Shown here piece after piece: positions 22,685-33,843 of a stretch of DNA of 64,000 nt (positions are counted from its first letter, which is position 1; the number at the start of each line of letters is the position of its first letter). The translations under genes were made by a program, and so were the position numbers. The notes under the pieces were generated by a model. It made no database searches. It was not told where the DNA came from and saw only the letters and a program-made list of their open reading frames with translations. Origin of the DNA: Siderastrea siderea. Taxonomy: Eukaryota > Cnidaria > Anthozoa > Scleractinia > Rhizangiidae. Where the stretch lies: assembly GCA_964030785.1 (NCBI GenBank), contig OZ034966.1, forward strand, positions 7,111,152 through 7,175,151, in the 5' to 3' direction.

Positions 22685-25600
22685 AGTAAAGGTACAATGA
22701 TTCTCGTGAAGGAAAATTTAGATTTCAAACTAATTTCGTCAAAGATTGATTCATTAGGCTGTTACATTTTTTTGGAAGTTGAGATCCAAGATTCGCCTTT
22801 CGTCCTTCTGAATGTTTATGCTCCTAATAAATGTGCGGAACAATGTGATTTTTTAAGCAAATTATCGGAAGAACTTAAAGATTTTGTCACACATGAAGAC
22901 AAGTCCGTTGTCACTGGAGGGGATTTTAACGTCATTCTTGATCCAGACCTAGATGGGCGAGGCGGAAATAAAAAGAGAAAGGATTCTGTGTGATATGTGG
23001 AAGATATGATTATCGAACATGATCTAGTAGATATATGGCGTATCCGTAATCCCACTGACACGCGATTCACTTGGCGTCAAAAATCGCCGCTAATACAAAG
23101 ACGCTTAGATTACTGGCTAATCAGCAACGACTTACAAGAAGATGTTGAGTCAGTAAAAATAATAACCGCAATTAAATCGGATCACTCTGCCATTGCACTG
23201 TCAATTAACGGCCTTGATGAAAACGAACGGGGACCAAGTTTTTGAAAATTTAACTCTACTCTTATTAATAACCAAGAGTACTGTAACCTTCTCCGCTCGG
23301 AATATAAAAACTGGTTAGAAGAATTTAAAGAAGTTAATGATAAACGAGTCCTATGGGACCTAATTAAATATAAAATACGACAGCGAGCAATTACCTATAG
23401 TAAAGCCAAGGCTCGTAAAAAAAGAGAAAAAGTAAAGCATCTAGAAGAAATTCTAAGAGACTGCACTACTACATGCGATAACAACCCTTCTAAAGAAAAC
23501 TTAGATGAGCTAGAATGCCTACAAGCAGAATACGACCAGTTGTACGACTACATCACACAAGGGGCTATTATTCGCTATCGTGCAACCTGGTACGAGCTGG
23601 GTGAAAAAACAACAAATATTTCTTGAATTTAGAAAAATCAAACAAGAAGAAGAGCAGTGTCCGTAAAATATTTACCAGGGATGGAAAACTAACTAACAAC
23701 CCATAAAAAGATTATGGATGAGCTGGAATCATTTTATGCTGACCTTTACGATGGTAGCACTTGCCCATCAGATTCAGCCACCTCCATGTTTTTAGATAAC
23801 TCTAGGGGATTTCCAGCATAAGCTGATGACTCGAGGAAAATTTGTGAAGGGAAATTAGCTAGGATACAGTGAATGTTTCCTAAAACTAAAACTCCCGGAA
23901 ATGACGGTTTGACAATTGAATTCTGCGTGGCATTCTGGCCCTTGTTCAGAAGGCTATTAGTAGACAGTCTGAACTACGCCTTTGAGTTTGGAGAGCTTTC
24001 GAATTCACAGAAACAAGCCATAATAACCTTAATAGAAAAGAAAGGAAAAGATAAAAGGATGATTAGAAACTGGCGCCCCATATCCTTAATTAACGTTGAT
24101 GCGAAGATAGCTTCTAAAACGCTGGCAAAACATTTGGAAAAGGTCTTATCCGAAATAATACACTCCAACCAAAACGCGTTTGTTAAAGGAAGATCTATTT
24201 TTGACGCAATCAGAACAATTGATGATTTGATGGAGCATACTAAAGAGAAGGATCTACCCGGAATTTTAGTAGTTATTGATATTGAAAAGGCTTTTGACAC
24301 GCTTAATCTCAATTTCTTAATAAGAACACTACACAAGTTTAATTTTGGCCCTTCTTTTATTCAGTGGATTCGAACATTGTACAAAAACGTAAAAAGTTGT
24401 GTAATGAACGATTATTTTACAACAAACAGGCCCTTTCACGTTAAGCAGAGGAGTCCGCCAAGGCGATCCACTTTCATCTTATCTTTTCATCATTGCGTTA
24501 GAAACTCTAACTGTCAAGATTAGAAATGACGATTCAATCAAAGGACTTAAAATAGGAGGAGAAACTACTAAACTCTTTCTTCATTTCGGATGATATGACC
24601 TGTTTTGTACGAGACAAGGAATCTTATGCTTCCCTCTTTGCTATTCTGGAATCCTTTGTATCAAGCTCTGGTTTGCGTGTGAATCACGAAAAAACGGAGA
24701 TTTTATAGCACTTGGTAATAGTATTCTACGCGAGAAGGATTTTAATAACCATAAGGTTTGTGAAATTATTAAGATCTTAGGAGTTTATTTTGGTTATGAC
24801 GAAAAACAGAGGAACGACTTAAATTTCCGACAAACATTAAAATCTATTAAAAAATCAATCAACATGTGGAAATGGAGGAACTTATCTCTTTTGGGCAAAA
24901 TCCAAATTATTAAAACTTTCGCAATTCCCAAGTTAATGTTCAGAGCATCAGTAATTGCGATATCCAATGACCTTGTTAAAGAAGCTAATTATATATAATT
25001 CGATCTTCTACAACTTTATTTGGAATGGAAAAGATAAAGCTAAGCGCTGTGCGCTCATTTCCGATATTGATAAAGGTGGGCTGAAGATGCTGGATATCGA
25101 GTCTATGGTCAGTGCTAGACGTGTCATTTGTTTAAAGAAATTCTTAGAAGACTACCCAAGTACTTGGAAATCGATTTTAAACAGTTGTATTTTACCTGCT
25201 GGCGGGAGTCTAGTTCTGCATTGCAACTATGACACCGTCAAATTGAAAACTCAGCTCCCGAAATATTACAAAGAATGTTTTGACGCATGGTCAAGTTTAA
25301 ATAGTAGTACGCCTGTCACTTTTAATGACATTATGAACGAGATCATTTGGAATAATAAGTTTATCTGCATTGATAAAAAGTCTGTCTATAGAAATGCTCT
25401 AGTTAACTTAGGAATCGTAAAGGTGGGTGCCCTTATTACGGATAACAATCTTTTCTTGCACGAAGACCCTTATGTGCCGATCTCTCCTGAACAACGTTTC
25501 TTTATTATGGGAGTCGTTCACTCTCTTCCATCGGATTGGAAAACGATTATTAGATCTTCTGTCTGTATAAAGGGAATAAAACCCATCCCTTGCACACCAT

Positions 25601-26252
25601 ATATTAAACTAAACTGTGGCTCTGTCCCTATCTCTGATGTCACCTCTAAACAGATATACGACTCTTTTTTGTTCAAAAACAAACTCCTCCGACAGCTGAT
25701 AACAAAAAATAACAGACAAGTACTGAGAGACATCTATTAACTGGGAAAAGGTTTACTCTCTCCCTTTCCGTACTACACTTGATTACAAACTGAGAGAATT
25801 TCAATACAAAGTTCTTAACAACATTGTCTTTACAAATGATAAATTATTTCGCTTTGGCCTCTCGCAATCCCCTAATTGTACGTTTCGCAATGAAGAACCA
25901 GAATCCATCGAACATTTACTCTCCCGTTGTAAAGTGCCTTCTGAATTTTGGAAAGACGTCTTGTCCTGGCTGAAAGATAAACATCATTATAGAATCCTTA
26001 AATGAGATAGGTTTGTTTTTAGGGAATTTTGATAAAACGGAAGATTTCTTTATAATTAACCACATTCTGTTATTAGGTAAATATTACATTTATGTAAGGA
26101 AATGTCATGAAAGTTTACCCTCATTGAGAGGTTTTATTGCCAGGATAAGACATGTTTATAACATCGAACTCCATATTGCGAGGGAGAGGAATAAACTCAC
26201 TACTCATTTTAAAAAATGGGAAAAGTTGGTAGCTATCATGAACACTCAGTAG
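22685..26252 (+). pseudogene. LINE ORF2, remainder of endonuclease plus reverse transcriptase, broken
   Basis: This continues the ORF2 cut at 11047. Segments seen: endonuclease (LNVYAPNKCAEQ, then VTGGDFNVILDPDLDG at about 22915-22965, and SDHSAIALSINGL), linker (AIIRYRATWYELGEK), fingers (KTPGNDGLTIEF, NWRPISLINVDAKIASK), palm (NQNAFVKGRSI, VVIDIEKAFDTLN), a damaged catalytic DD box near 24585, thumb and C-terminus (KGGLKMLDIESMVSARR), and a zinc-like tail near 25880-25935, ending at 26252. In-frame stops occur at 22991 and 23243, and several frameshifts follow. The full complement would nick DNA and reverse-transcribe LINE RNA. Confidence 0.85.
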
Positions 26253-26526
26253 AAAATAACCTTGTTATATCTAGCTGGTCCTCTTCACTTTTAGTTAACA
26301 ACTATTTGCTTTGTATTTAATTTTTCGTCACGTGTACAGTAATCAAGCTATTGTAAGTAATATATTGTAAGTAATGTAACGTGTATTGTAAGTAAGTTAC
26401 TGGAAGTAATGCTTGTAAGTACTTTAACGCTTTTTGTAAGTTAAGAGACTGTAGGTAATGTATCCTAAGTACTGTATTGTGTTGTTGCAAAAAAAAATAA
26501 ACAAATTACAAAAAACAAAAAAAAAA
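26253..26526 (+). repeat. LINE 3' UTR with TGTAAGTAATG repeats and A-rich tail
   Basis: TGTAAGTAAT-type words recur about eight times between 26350 and 26475, then an A-rich tail runs to 26526. The same word, inverted, recurs in the 3' end of the second LINE at 54055-54165. Confidence 0.75.
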
Positions 26527-26541
26527 ACCATAAACTGTTCG
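26527..26541 (+). repeat. Right target-site duplication of LINE 1
   Basis: ACCATAAACTGTTCG, identical to 9260-9274. Confidence 0.9.
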
Positions 26542-27439
26542 CTCTTACTGGTAAAAGAATATACGACGCTGTATTATTTTTCCTGGGAGCTGATAAATGG
26601 CCAGACTTAAAAAAATCAAAAAAGGTATCTTGAATTAGGTTAGTTTAAGCGTCTTGACATATGCAGTTAAAAAATGGAAGTGCTACTGATTGTCCTATAT
26701 TTAAGTAATTATTTATTGTTTGTCCACCGTACCAACCACAAGAGTAACTAAAGAGGCATAGATACCTATTGCAAGTATTTCCACTGTTTGAAGAGGATAT
26801 GGTTGATACCAGTGGCTATCTTGGGTGTTACCTCCACGTACAACTCACTTGTATTTCTAAAAGCATGTGGAAATATATTTTTTGTATGCAGCGATTCGAT
26901 TTCGGTGCTTGTATAAGAAAACATATTACAACCGGATATGTAAATTCATTCCCAAAAGCATTAAATGCCAAGGAAAGCTTCCATGTAAACCAGGTTAGCA
27001 CTCGTACTCTATGTGTTAGTTCAAAAGGCATCGCATCTAAGGTACAAAATTCTCGCAACGCGAAACCGAGATGCACTAAGTTGTGCGAATACTAGGGGCA
27101 CACCATGACGATTGCAATAACTTTTTTGGCAGACGGAAGGAGTTCGACATCCTGGCCTGGGTAGCTAAATTAATCCATTGTTGAAAGGAACTTCTGTTGA
27201 AAGACTATTAAAAATAAGTAAGCAAGCTTTTTTAGATCTTTGAATATCAACGAGGTACGTGTCCTTGGTTTGCACCTGTAGACGAGATAATATTGCTTAA
27301 AGTTGACAAACTGTCGAGAAAGTTGTATTCGTAACGGATTATGTTACTTCACACCGCAGACAGTGGATGGTTCCAGACGATGTTCGAAGTATATATCGGC
27401 TAACAAACTGAAATGCGGACGAGACGTTTATTCCGGTAC
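26542..27439. other. Gap without a recognised gene
   Basis: About 900 bp. A 108-codon open frame at 26769-27095 (plus) shows no motif I know and is probably chance. Nothing else seen. Confidence 0.5.
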
Positions 27440-27443
27440 TTAA

Positions 27444-29987
27444 AGTGCACCTAACCCCAAAATATTTTTTTTGCTAAAACAACTCTTTGCACCTGTTCGA
27501 AAAGCATTACGCCTTTTTTTTACGAAATCGCCCTCAGTCTTGACTTTTTATAGGCTGTAAAAGTTACGAAATCTAGCCATCATCTGGTACACGACCGAGC
27601 TTGTGAGGGCATGGGTCTATTCTGGATTTGACATCACAAACTGATTTGCATCTCCTTAAAGTGCCACTGGGACCAGAATTTTGGTATTCCATATTTTTTC
27701 ATTTTCGAAAATAGTCTGTGGTTGTTAGTCACCATGCCAAATTTCAACTCATTACGAAGACTGGAAGTCGCTTTTTTCGGACGGTTTTTGTCGAGATTTT
27801 ACGGCCGCCATTACTAGCCCTTGTTCCTGAAGCTGGCTTGCGAATTAGCGGAAGTGACGTTAGAGGCTCACCTCAAACCACGGTCAGGCTTCATTCGGTT
27901 ACTTGCCGCGGGAAATATAACTGTTGTCGAGGGAAGATTTCGTGCCAACTGTTTGCTATACGGCCTTGCAATTTCGTTGCTGCAGCAGTTATGAAGGGTA
28001 TTACTTGTGCTGTACTATGCTACAACAATAAATCCAAACCACCGAGCTGGTATTTCGCTTCATCAAAGCCCTATTGCGAGCGGACCCGCAATGGAAAAAT
28101 TGATAATGTTCGTACTCACACACAGCGCAACTTTCAACCCGAGAGGTATTTTTGTCGGCTGATCTGATCACTTCACGGACAAGTGTTTCCAGAGGGTTGC
28201 TCATGTCGAAGGATCCCAGAGGTCGATTATTCCATTGTCCATTCCAGCTATATGGAAAGAAAGATGCGGAAAAAACGAGACGAAAGGTACCTAATCTTAA
28301 CGCAGTTGAAGTGATAGTTTGTTTCTTTTTCAACGCATCCACCATTGTGCAAAACTTCTTTTCTTTTAACGTATTTTAAAATTTATTTTGCTTGTGGAAA
28401 ACCCTTTCAGTTCTGCCGTCTGCTAGCGCGAAGATCTTCGGCGTAGTCTTCATAAAATGCATCCTGGGCGAATGCAGGACCGCTGCGATTAAGCCAATAG
28501 TTTGTATTGCTTCGCTTTTCTTTTTTAATTCTGCGTGTGTTAATTTCAAAACAGTAATCGCTTAGAAGCATGGACAGTTATTTTATAGCATACTATCCTG
28601 AATGTCGAGAAACTTTTCTCCTTATTCCCTGTCGCGAAGAGTCTATTGACATTATTGTTCGAAATTTATAAAGCCTTCGACCACGTCGATAGGTCGGCTC
28701 GTCTTGCGTGGAAATTTAAGTTAGGAAAAAATATCACACGCCACTGTTTGTCTAAGGGTTTTACAATGTTCTTTCTTTTAACTGTCATAGCACAGTAAAT
28801 GAACTACTAAGAAAAATGTTTAAATATCAAGTTATTATTTTAACGCAGTGAATAAAGCAAGTGAAAGCTTCGTTTCCGTAGCGGCGGTCCGCATGTTGTT
28901 GTTGAACAGCAGAAAATTTTCCTTGTGGCTTTGATTTGCACTACAAATATTTAGATTCCGGCCACACAAGGCCTCCAGTTCTTAAAAGAAGGTCTTGGTT
29001 TATTTCACTTTTTTCGGCTCAAGTTAAGAATTCTACAAAAACTGTTCAAAATATTTAGAAACGCCAAGCACTTGTGTTTCAATGCGCGATAAACAAGTCA
29101 AAACCCCACGATTGTGAGTGTAATTTGTCACCCATGATATTAATAGGTAATCAAATGGTATACTCGTGAAATTAGGAAATAATTTCACTTGCGTCTTGTC
29201 AAAATTTTAATAATTTCCCTCGCCTTTATTAGAATTTTGACAAAACGCGCGTGAAATTATTTCCTAATTTCACTCGTCACCATTTGATTACACATACTTA
29301 TTTCGCGCATATTTTGAACTCCCGCTAATAAGGCGAGAAAAACAACTTTGAACAGTTTGTTTACAAGCTTATAAGCTGAAATCTCCTGACATCAGTTCTT
29401 ACATCGTACGGTAAGAAAAATTCTTCATTTGCCGAATTAAATGAATCCTCTGATGCTTCGGAAGCTAAAGACTGTTCCGAATCGTAGAAATACTCTTCGG
29501 AGGTTTCGCAGTCGACGGTAGGCATCTTGAGTCAAAACACAAGGAAACGTGACTGAGGTGAGCCTCTGACGTCACAAGCTATTAAATTGCGCAATCACCC
29601 AGGAACACGTTTTCAGTAATGGCGGACACACTTTACGTAACTTTGGAGCTAAAAAATATTAGGATGGACGGTTTCTTGTTCAGTTTTCTGGGTAAATATA
29701 GACACAACGCGATATCCTGCGACAGAATTTGGCGGAAATAAACCTACGAATTTTCGTCTCAGTGGCACTTTAAGTCTTTGTAAACATGCATGCAAAGCAG
29801 TTTGTGACGTCAAATCAAGAATAGACCCATGCCCCTTCTAACTCGGTCGTGCGACAAATGGTGCTTAGTTTGTCGTACGTTTTGAAGCCCATAAAAAAGT
29901 CAAAAACTGCAAATAATGGCGAAATGTTTTTAAAATAGGTGCAAAGATTTATATTAAAGTAAAAAGTATTTTGGGGTTAGGTGCACT
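27444..29987. mobile_element. 2.5-kb DNA element with long inverted ends and TTAA target site
   Basis: AGTGCACCTAACCCCAAAAT begins the left arm and its inverse ends the right arm. The arms pair imperfectly for about 250 bp (27444-27700 with 29745-29987) and share words such as AGACCCATGC, CTGTGACGTC-like stretches and AGTGCCACTG. TTAA lies at both edges (27440-27443 and 29988-29991). Open frames inside (27718-28167 plus, 28001-28345 minus) are short and unassigned; the first starts MKGITCAVLCYNNKSK, faintly like a THAP zinc finger. Probably non-autonomous piggyBac/Kolobok-type. Confidence 0.78.
29148..29290. repeat. Palindromic repeat inside the TTAA element, about 60-bp arms
   Basis: TAATCAAATGG at the left edge pairs with CCATTTGATTA at the right, and TGAAATTAGGAAATAATTTC pairs with its near-exact inverse. 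A short fold-back MITE nested in the larger element. Confidence 0.8.
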
Positions 29988-30444
29988 TTAATGTAACTCG
30001 CGTAATTCATTACGTCAAACAGGTGCAATGCATGCGCCATGTTCTAGATGCGGCACCATGCCGTGTTTTACAGAAAGAAGAAGGTGCATAGCTAGATCGC
30101 TATAGAGTATGCTCAGTGATGCTACATGTATGTCCGCATTGCATATGCTTGCACAGTCAATGCGCCCAATTTACAGCAGCACACAGACTAAATTCTTCCA
30201 AGCTTAAAGAATTAGAGCTCATCGCTACTTCCAATATCTGATAGCAATGTGAATAACGAAAGAAAAACGTTTTTCAGAGAAGTTGTTAGAAAATATACCA
30301 CTCAATCTGCACAAAATTCCCTTCCATAACCCCTCATTTAGACGCTGACAGGATACCAAGCTGGCCGTTTGTGGGCCTGGTGCTCTTTTAGCACTAAACT
30401 GCCCAGTCCAACAAAATTCGGTTGCATTTAACAGAACTAATCAG

Positions 30445-30684
30445 TTAAGCGAGAGCTGTAAAGGCTACAGACGAAGGAGTAAATTTGCCGATGAAAATCT
30501 GTTTTGGAAGTTTCTGTACTTGTGTCGCTACAGCAGGTGACCTTACACTGGTGAGCATGGAAAATAAAAGGACACATAACAGAATAAATAGCGTACGTAG
30601 TAACGTGTTTCTACGTTCTTTAACTGTCCCATAGTTCCGCTGTGAAACAGTTAAACAGGTAAGCTTGAAAGTAGCCACCGACAT
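30445..30684 (-). CDS. Possible first exon of a type II membrane protein, or chance ORF
   Basis: The 79-codon frame has a basic N-terminus (QRNYGTVKERRN), a clean hydrophobic helix (LLRTLFILLCVLLFSMLTSV, about residues 28-47) and a polar tail, which is the layout of a signal anchor as in Golgi transferases. No second exon or conserved domain was found, and the frame may be chance. No function is assigned. Confidence 0.25.
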   Translation of the reverse strand: MSVATFKLTCLTVSQRNYGTVKERRNTLLRTLFILLCVLLFSMLTSVRSPAVATQVQKLPKQIFIGKFTPSSVAFTALA

Positions 30685-31022
30685 TATCGAGGAGAAAGCG
30701 AAATTGCGGTTAAACGGATTCGACCAGTGTAATTGAACTAATGAGATATCTAATTTGCGTAATTTTGACCTAGAATAAAACGATCCCCTGAATTCAGTTA
30801 AATCACCCCCAAAATGTTAATGGTTTCGTTTTGATGAAACATTCAACAAGCAGACATAACTAAAATGACAATTCAACATTGCGTCAAGTTTATCTTGCTT
30901 CATTTTCCCGATAATAGTCTTTATAGTCTGAATGGCGGCCATATTCAAAAATCCCCCCCTCCCTTCCCAGCTGCCTTAGTACCTATCCAGATTGCCTCTA
31001 GTAGTATAGTGAGAATTAAACA

Positions 31023-31150
31023 AATACCACCACTTTTTTAAAGCTTATTTTTCTGAAAAAAGCTCTTAAATCATATTTCAGAAACCGAATGAATACCACC
31101 AATTTTAAAACTTATTTTCCTGAAAAAAGCTCTTAAATCATATTTCAGCA
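31023..31150. repeat. Direct repeat, two copies, period about 69 bp
   Basis: AATACCACCA begins each unit (31023 and 31092), and both contain CTGAAAAAAGCTCTTAAATC and end ATATTTCAG. The copies are nearly identical apart from small indels. Confidence 0.8.
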
Positions 31151-31893
31151 ACGCGTCACGCTTTTTTGCCGAACAAAATTTCCTAATTGAATTTGCGGGT
31201 ATCACAATTTATTTCAACGTAAAAGTGCGAGAAAAGGTAGGGCTCGATTAGCACAAGAATTTTGGAATAATCGCCATAATGAAACAAAAGAAATTTTTAT
31301 TTAAAGATTGGTATATATTTGTTAGAAACACGCGCAGCCAAGAAGGAGTCGAAAGCTCCTTTGCCGCATAAATTAACATATGAATAAACACAAATACTGT
31401 TTTGTTGGTCACAGTATGAATGCAGTCTTTCCGGTTTAACATAAAGAGACAACAAAGGATAGTTTTATTGAATCGTCGACATATTTCATCGCTGTTTGCT
31501 TGAAACAGCGTTCGGTGACAACTTTTAAAAAATCCATGTTTCCTATAACTCATGGTGTTATTCTCGGAAAAACAGGAAGGGGCTTTCCCTTTCATAGAGT
31601 CATTGTTGTGAGACAAGAAGGGGTTTCGTGCGACTGCACTTTAAAATAGGATTGAAATGAGGTGTTTTTTTCACCTGTGTATATCTATTTTGGGCCGATA
31701 GTCGAACCACCTTTTTCACCCGATGTAAGCTCTCAGCCCAAACTCTGTCTACCAACAGTCACGGATGTTGATATTCAAATCAAGACTGAATGCATTCTTA
31801 GTTACAATATAATGACATGATGTTGCTACAGAGACGAAAAATAAACACAGACGGTTATTTGAGAGTCATCAAATATTAAAACCTGTTTTTAAG

Positions 31894-32187
31894 ACACTGC
31901 GTGATCGCCTTTAGTGCACGATGTTTATGACAAAGCAACCTAGCGCGGAACGAAATTAAACAAAAGTTGTTCACGTGGAGAGCAAAAGAATGCATACCAG
32001 ACTTCCCTAGGAACTAGCAAAGCTAAAATCGATTAAAATTACTTTCGACACTCGTCGTTGCTAGGGAAGTCTGGTATGCATTCTTTTTTTCTCCATGTGA
32101 ACAACTTTTGTTTAATTTTGTTCCGCACGTGGTTGCTTTGTCATAAACCTCGTGCATTAAAGGCGATCACGTGGGGTCACGCAGTGT
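31894..32187. repeat. Fold-back element, about 130-bp arms
   Basis: ACACTGCGTGATCGCCTTTA begins the left arm, and the inverse of that sequence ends the right arm, with an inserted GTGGGGTC-like difference. The arms continue through AACAAAAGTTGTTCACGTGG and AATGCATACCAGACTTCCCT to a ~45-nt loop. A MITE-like inverted repeat with no ORF. Confidence 0.85.
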
Positions 32188-32615
32188 GTTCAAAAGCGGC
32201 TTTTGATTAAAGAAAGAACGAATCCTCAATTTAGTTTTTCAAATTTGATTTCGACTCTGCGGCCAGATTGAAAATCTTTTTTTGAAACTCTAGTAATAGT
32301 GGGATTAAAATGAGGAGGATTTTTTAACACATTTTGTATATCTATTTTGGGTTGATTAATCCAACCATCTTGTATATCTATTTTGGGTTGATAGACCCAA
32401 CCGTTTTTTTCTTTTTCACCCGATGCATACCTACACGCTGTGTTTATTTTTTATTAAATTGTTTGTTTATTTTTGAAAGGAAAAATTGAAGAGTGTATTA
32501 TGGAACCACATCTAGGCCCGCGCGCAGGTGATTATTTTATTTTTTTATTGAGCAAATTTTCCAATTGAACAAATGTGTCTCCCATTAAATATTACCACGG
32601 GTAATATAGAAAACA

Positions 32616-32963
32616 ATGATAAATCAATGGTTTCATGTTCAAACTGCCTTAGTGGAGCTCCTTGAAAAACTATTGAAAAAATATGGAGAGTTTGTTGAAT
32701 ATAGAAAAACTATGGATTGTGAAAGAGAATCCGCAATGACCGAGAAGCTTCTGAAGTCATATAATCTTTTGCGCCCCGCTGAAAGTGGAAGAGAAACCGC
32801 AAATCACAGAATCACAGAGCGTGAACAAGAGCTATCAAGTTTAAATACCCAAATTGAAGAAATGGAGGATTTACTGGAAATTTGCCTTTCGATAATAGGG
32901 CTGCTCAAGACACAAAGCAGTGAGCTTTCGGTGTATATCAGAAAAGACAAATTTGAATATTAA
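32616..32963 (+). CDS. Small coiled-coil protein, unknown
   Basis: 115 codons from ATG at 32616 to TAA at 32961, uninterrupted. It is rich in Glu, Leu and Lys, with heptad-like spacing (LVELLEKLLKKYGEFVEYRK and ITEREQELSSLNTQIEEMED). There is no signal peptide or transmembrane helix and no motif I recognise. It lies just left of the PLA2-domain gene and points away from it, so it may belong to the endogenous virus or be unrelated. No database comparison was possible. Confidence 0.4.
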   Translation: MINQWFHVQTALVELLEKLLKKYGEFVEYRKTMDCERESAMTEKLLKSYNLLRPAESGRETANHRITEREQELSSLNTQIEEMEDLLEICLSIIGLLKTQSSELSVYIRKDKFEY

Positions 32964-33064
32964 ATATTTAATTTTAATCACTCGGCAGAGAAACCCCCTA
33001 ACTACTACATCATCAAAGTCACGATTGGGTGACCAAAAAAAAACACTCAGGGTCACATCAAGAT

Positions 33065-33787
33065 TCAGTGTTTTAAACCCAAGCCCAATTTTTGCTTAAC
33101 ATTAATTGCGTTCCTTGCGAGTCCATGATCATATTGTCTTTGTCTCCACGAAACCGCATCAAGAGCTTTCACCATTTTTTTGTCCGCCGTGTGTTTACAT
33201 TTTTTTCGTCCTCACCGTATTTTTCTTTTTTGTGACTGCAGACATGAATAATCAACACTGTGTTGCATAGCGACAGCATCAGTGGGACCTGTCGGTTGTT
33301 GGTATATTTCCCAAATTTCCCCTGTTTCCGGATCGTAGCTCAGTTGTTTTTCTAAATTGTTATATGGACCGGTGAAATTGTGACCAGGTAATACCCATCC
33401 CCGTTTTGGTTTAGGTAATTTACCAATCGCTTTGTGAATATCAAACCCCGCATCGTCCAAATCATGTCTATCAGTCTTATATCTTTTATTTGGTAGCACT
33501 TTCGTTGAGAGTTGGTTGAGCAATTCACTCCCAACTTTCTGAAAAGCAGGCTGAGCTTTACTGAACGTATAATTGATCGCCTTCTTTTGTAGTCTAGGAT
33601 TTCTCATAGCTTCAGAAGGGTAGTAACGTCCAGCTTCAAACCCTTTTTTTGCTAAATATGGGATTCCTTTTTCAATGGCTAAATCACTTACTGTAATGGC
33701 AATGCTGCCAACTAAACTACTGCCCTCCGCTTGTTGGGAGGGCACAATCAGTTTCCCGGGAGAAATCGAGTTTTTGTTATACCACAA
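33065..33787 (-). pseudogene. Virion protein with phospholipase A2-like domain (PLA2X type)
   Basis: In parvoviruses and adintoviruses such a domain helps virions cross the endosomal membrane. The frame from 33787 has the Ca-binding-loop style PGHNFTGPYN (about residues 134-143) and then TDAVAMQHSVDY (about 169-180), in the position of the catalytic His-Asp pair. The expected Asp after His is Ser, so catalysis may be lost. An in-frame TGA at 33212-33214 precedes a further 48-codon tail in the same frame, rich in basic residues (KALDAVSWRQRQYDHG), which looks like the true C-terminus. The upstream neighbour is the protease gene, separated now by an inserted TIR element. Confidence 0.75.
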
Positions 33788-33843
33788 CTAGCGCATTTAA
33801 CTTTCAATAATTTTCGGTTATTTTTTGTAATTACAATCTTAGG

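Larger units (their letters stand above)
9275..26526 (+). mobile_element. Full-length L1/Tx1-type LINE split by two nested DNA transposons
   Basis: The element has a 5' leader, ORF1 with an L1-type coiled-coil protein, a spacer, ORF2 with an APE-type endonuclease and reverse transcriptase, a 3' UTR with TGTAAGTAATG repeats and an A-rich tail at about 26490-26526. A 15-bp TSD flanks it. It occupies 17.25 kb, of which 11.64 kb is two insertions plus extra target copies, leaving about 5.6 kb, a normal size for the class. ORF2 breaks off at 11047 and resumes at 22685 in the same coding context. Stops and frameshifts show that it is dead. Confidence 0.9.
29992..33064. other. Repeat-bearing stretch left of the endogenous virus
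   Basis: About 3 kb. Listed separately: a signal-anchor-like ORF, a two-copy direct repeat, a fold-back element and a coiled-coil ORF. A 122-codon minus frame at 31248-31616 has no recognisable motif. Copies of GTATATCTATTTTGGG occur near 31679, 32337 and 32373. No viral terminal repeat could be defined here. Confidence 0.5.

Noticed and set aside
26769..27095. 108-codon plus ORF
   Set aside because: No motif, no splice context, and a nearly equal open frame on the other strand.
31248..31616. 122-codon minus ORF
   Set aside because: Cys/Phe-rich without recognisable domain or neighbours; kept only as a remark in the gap entry.
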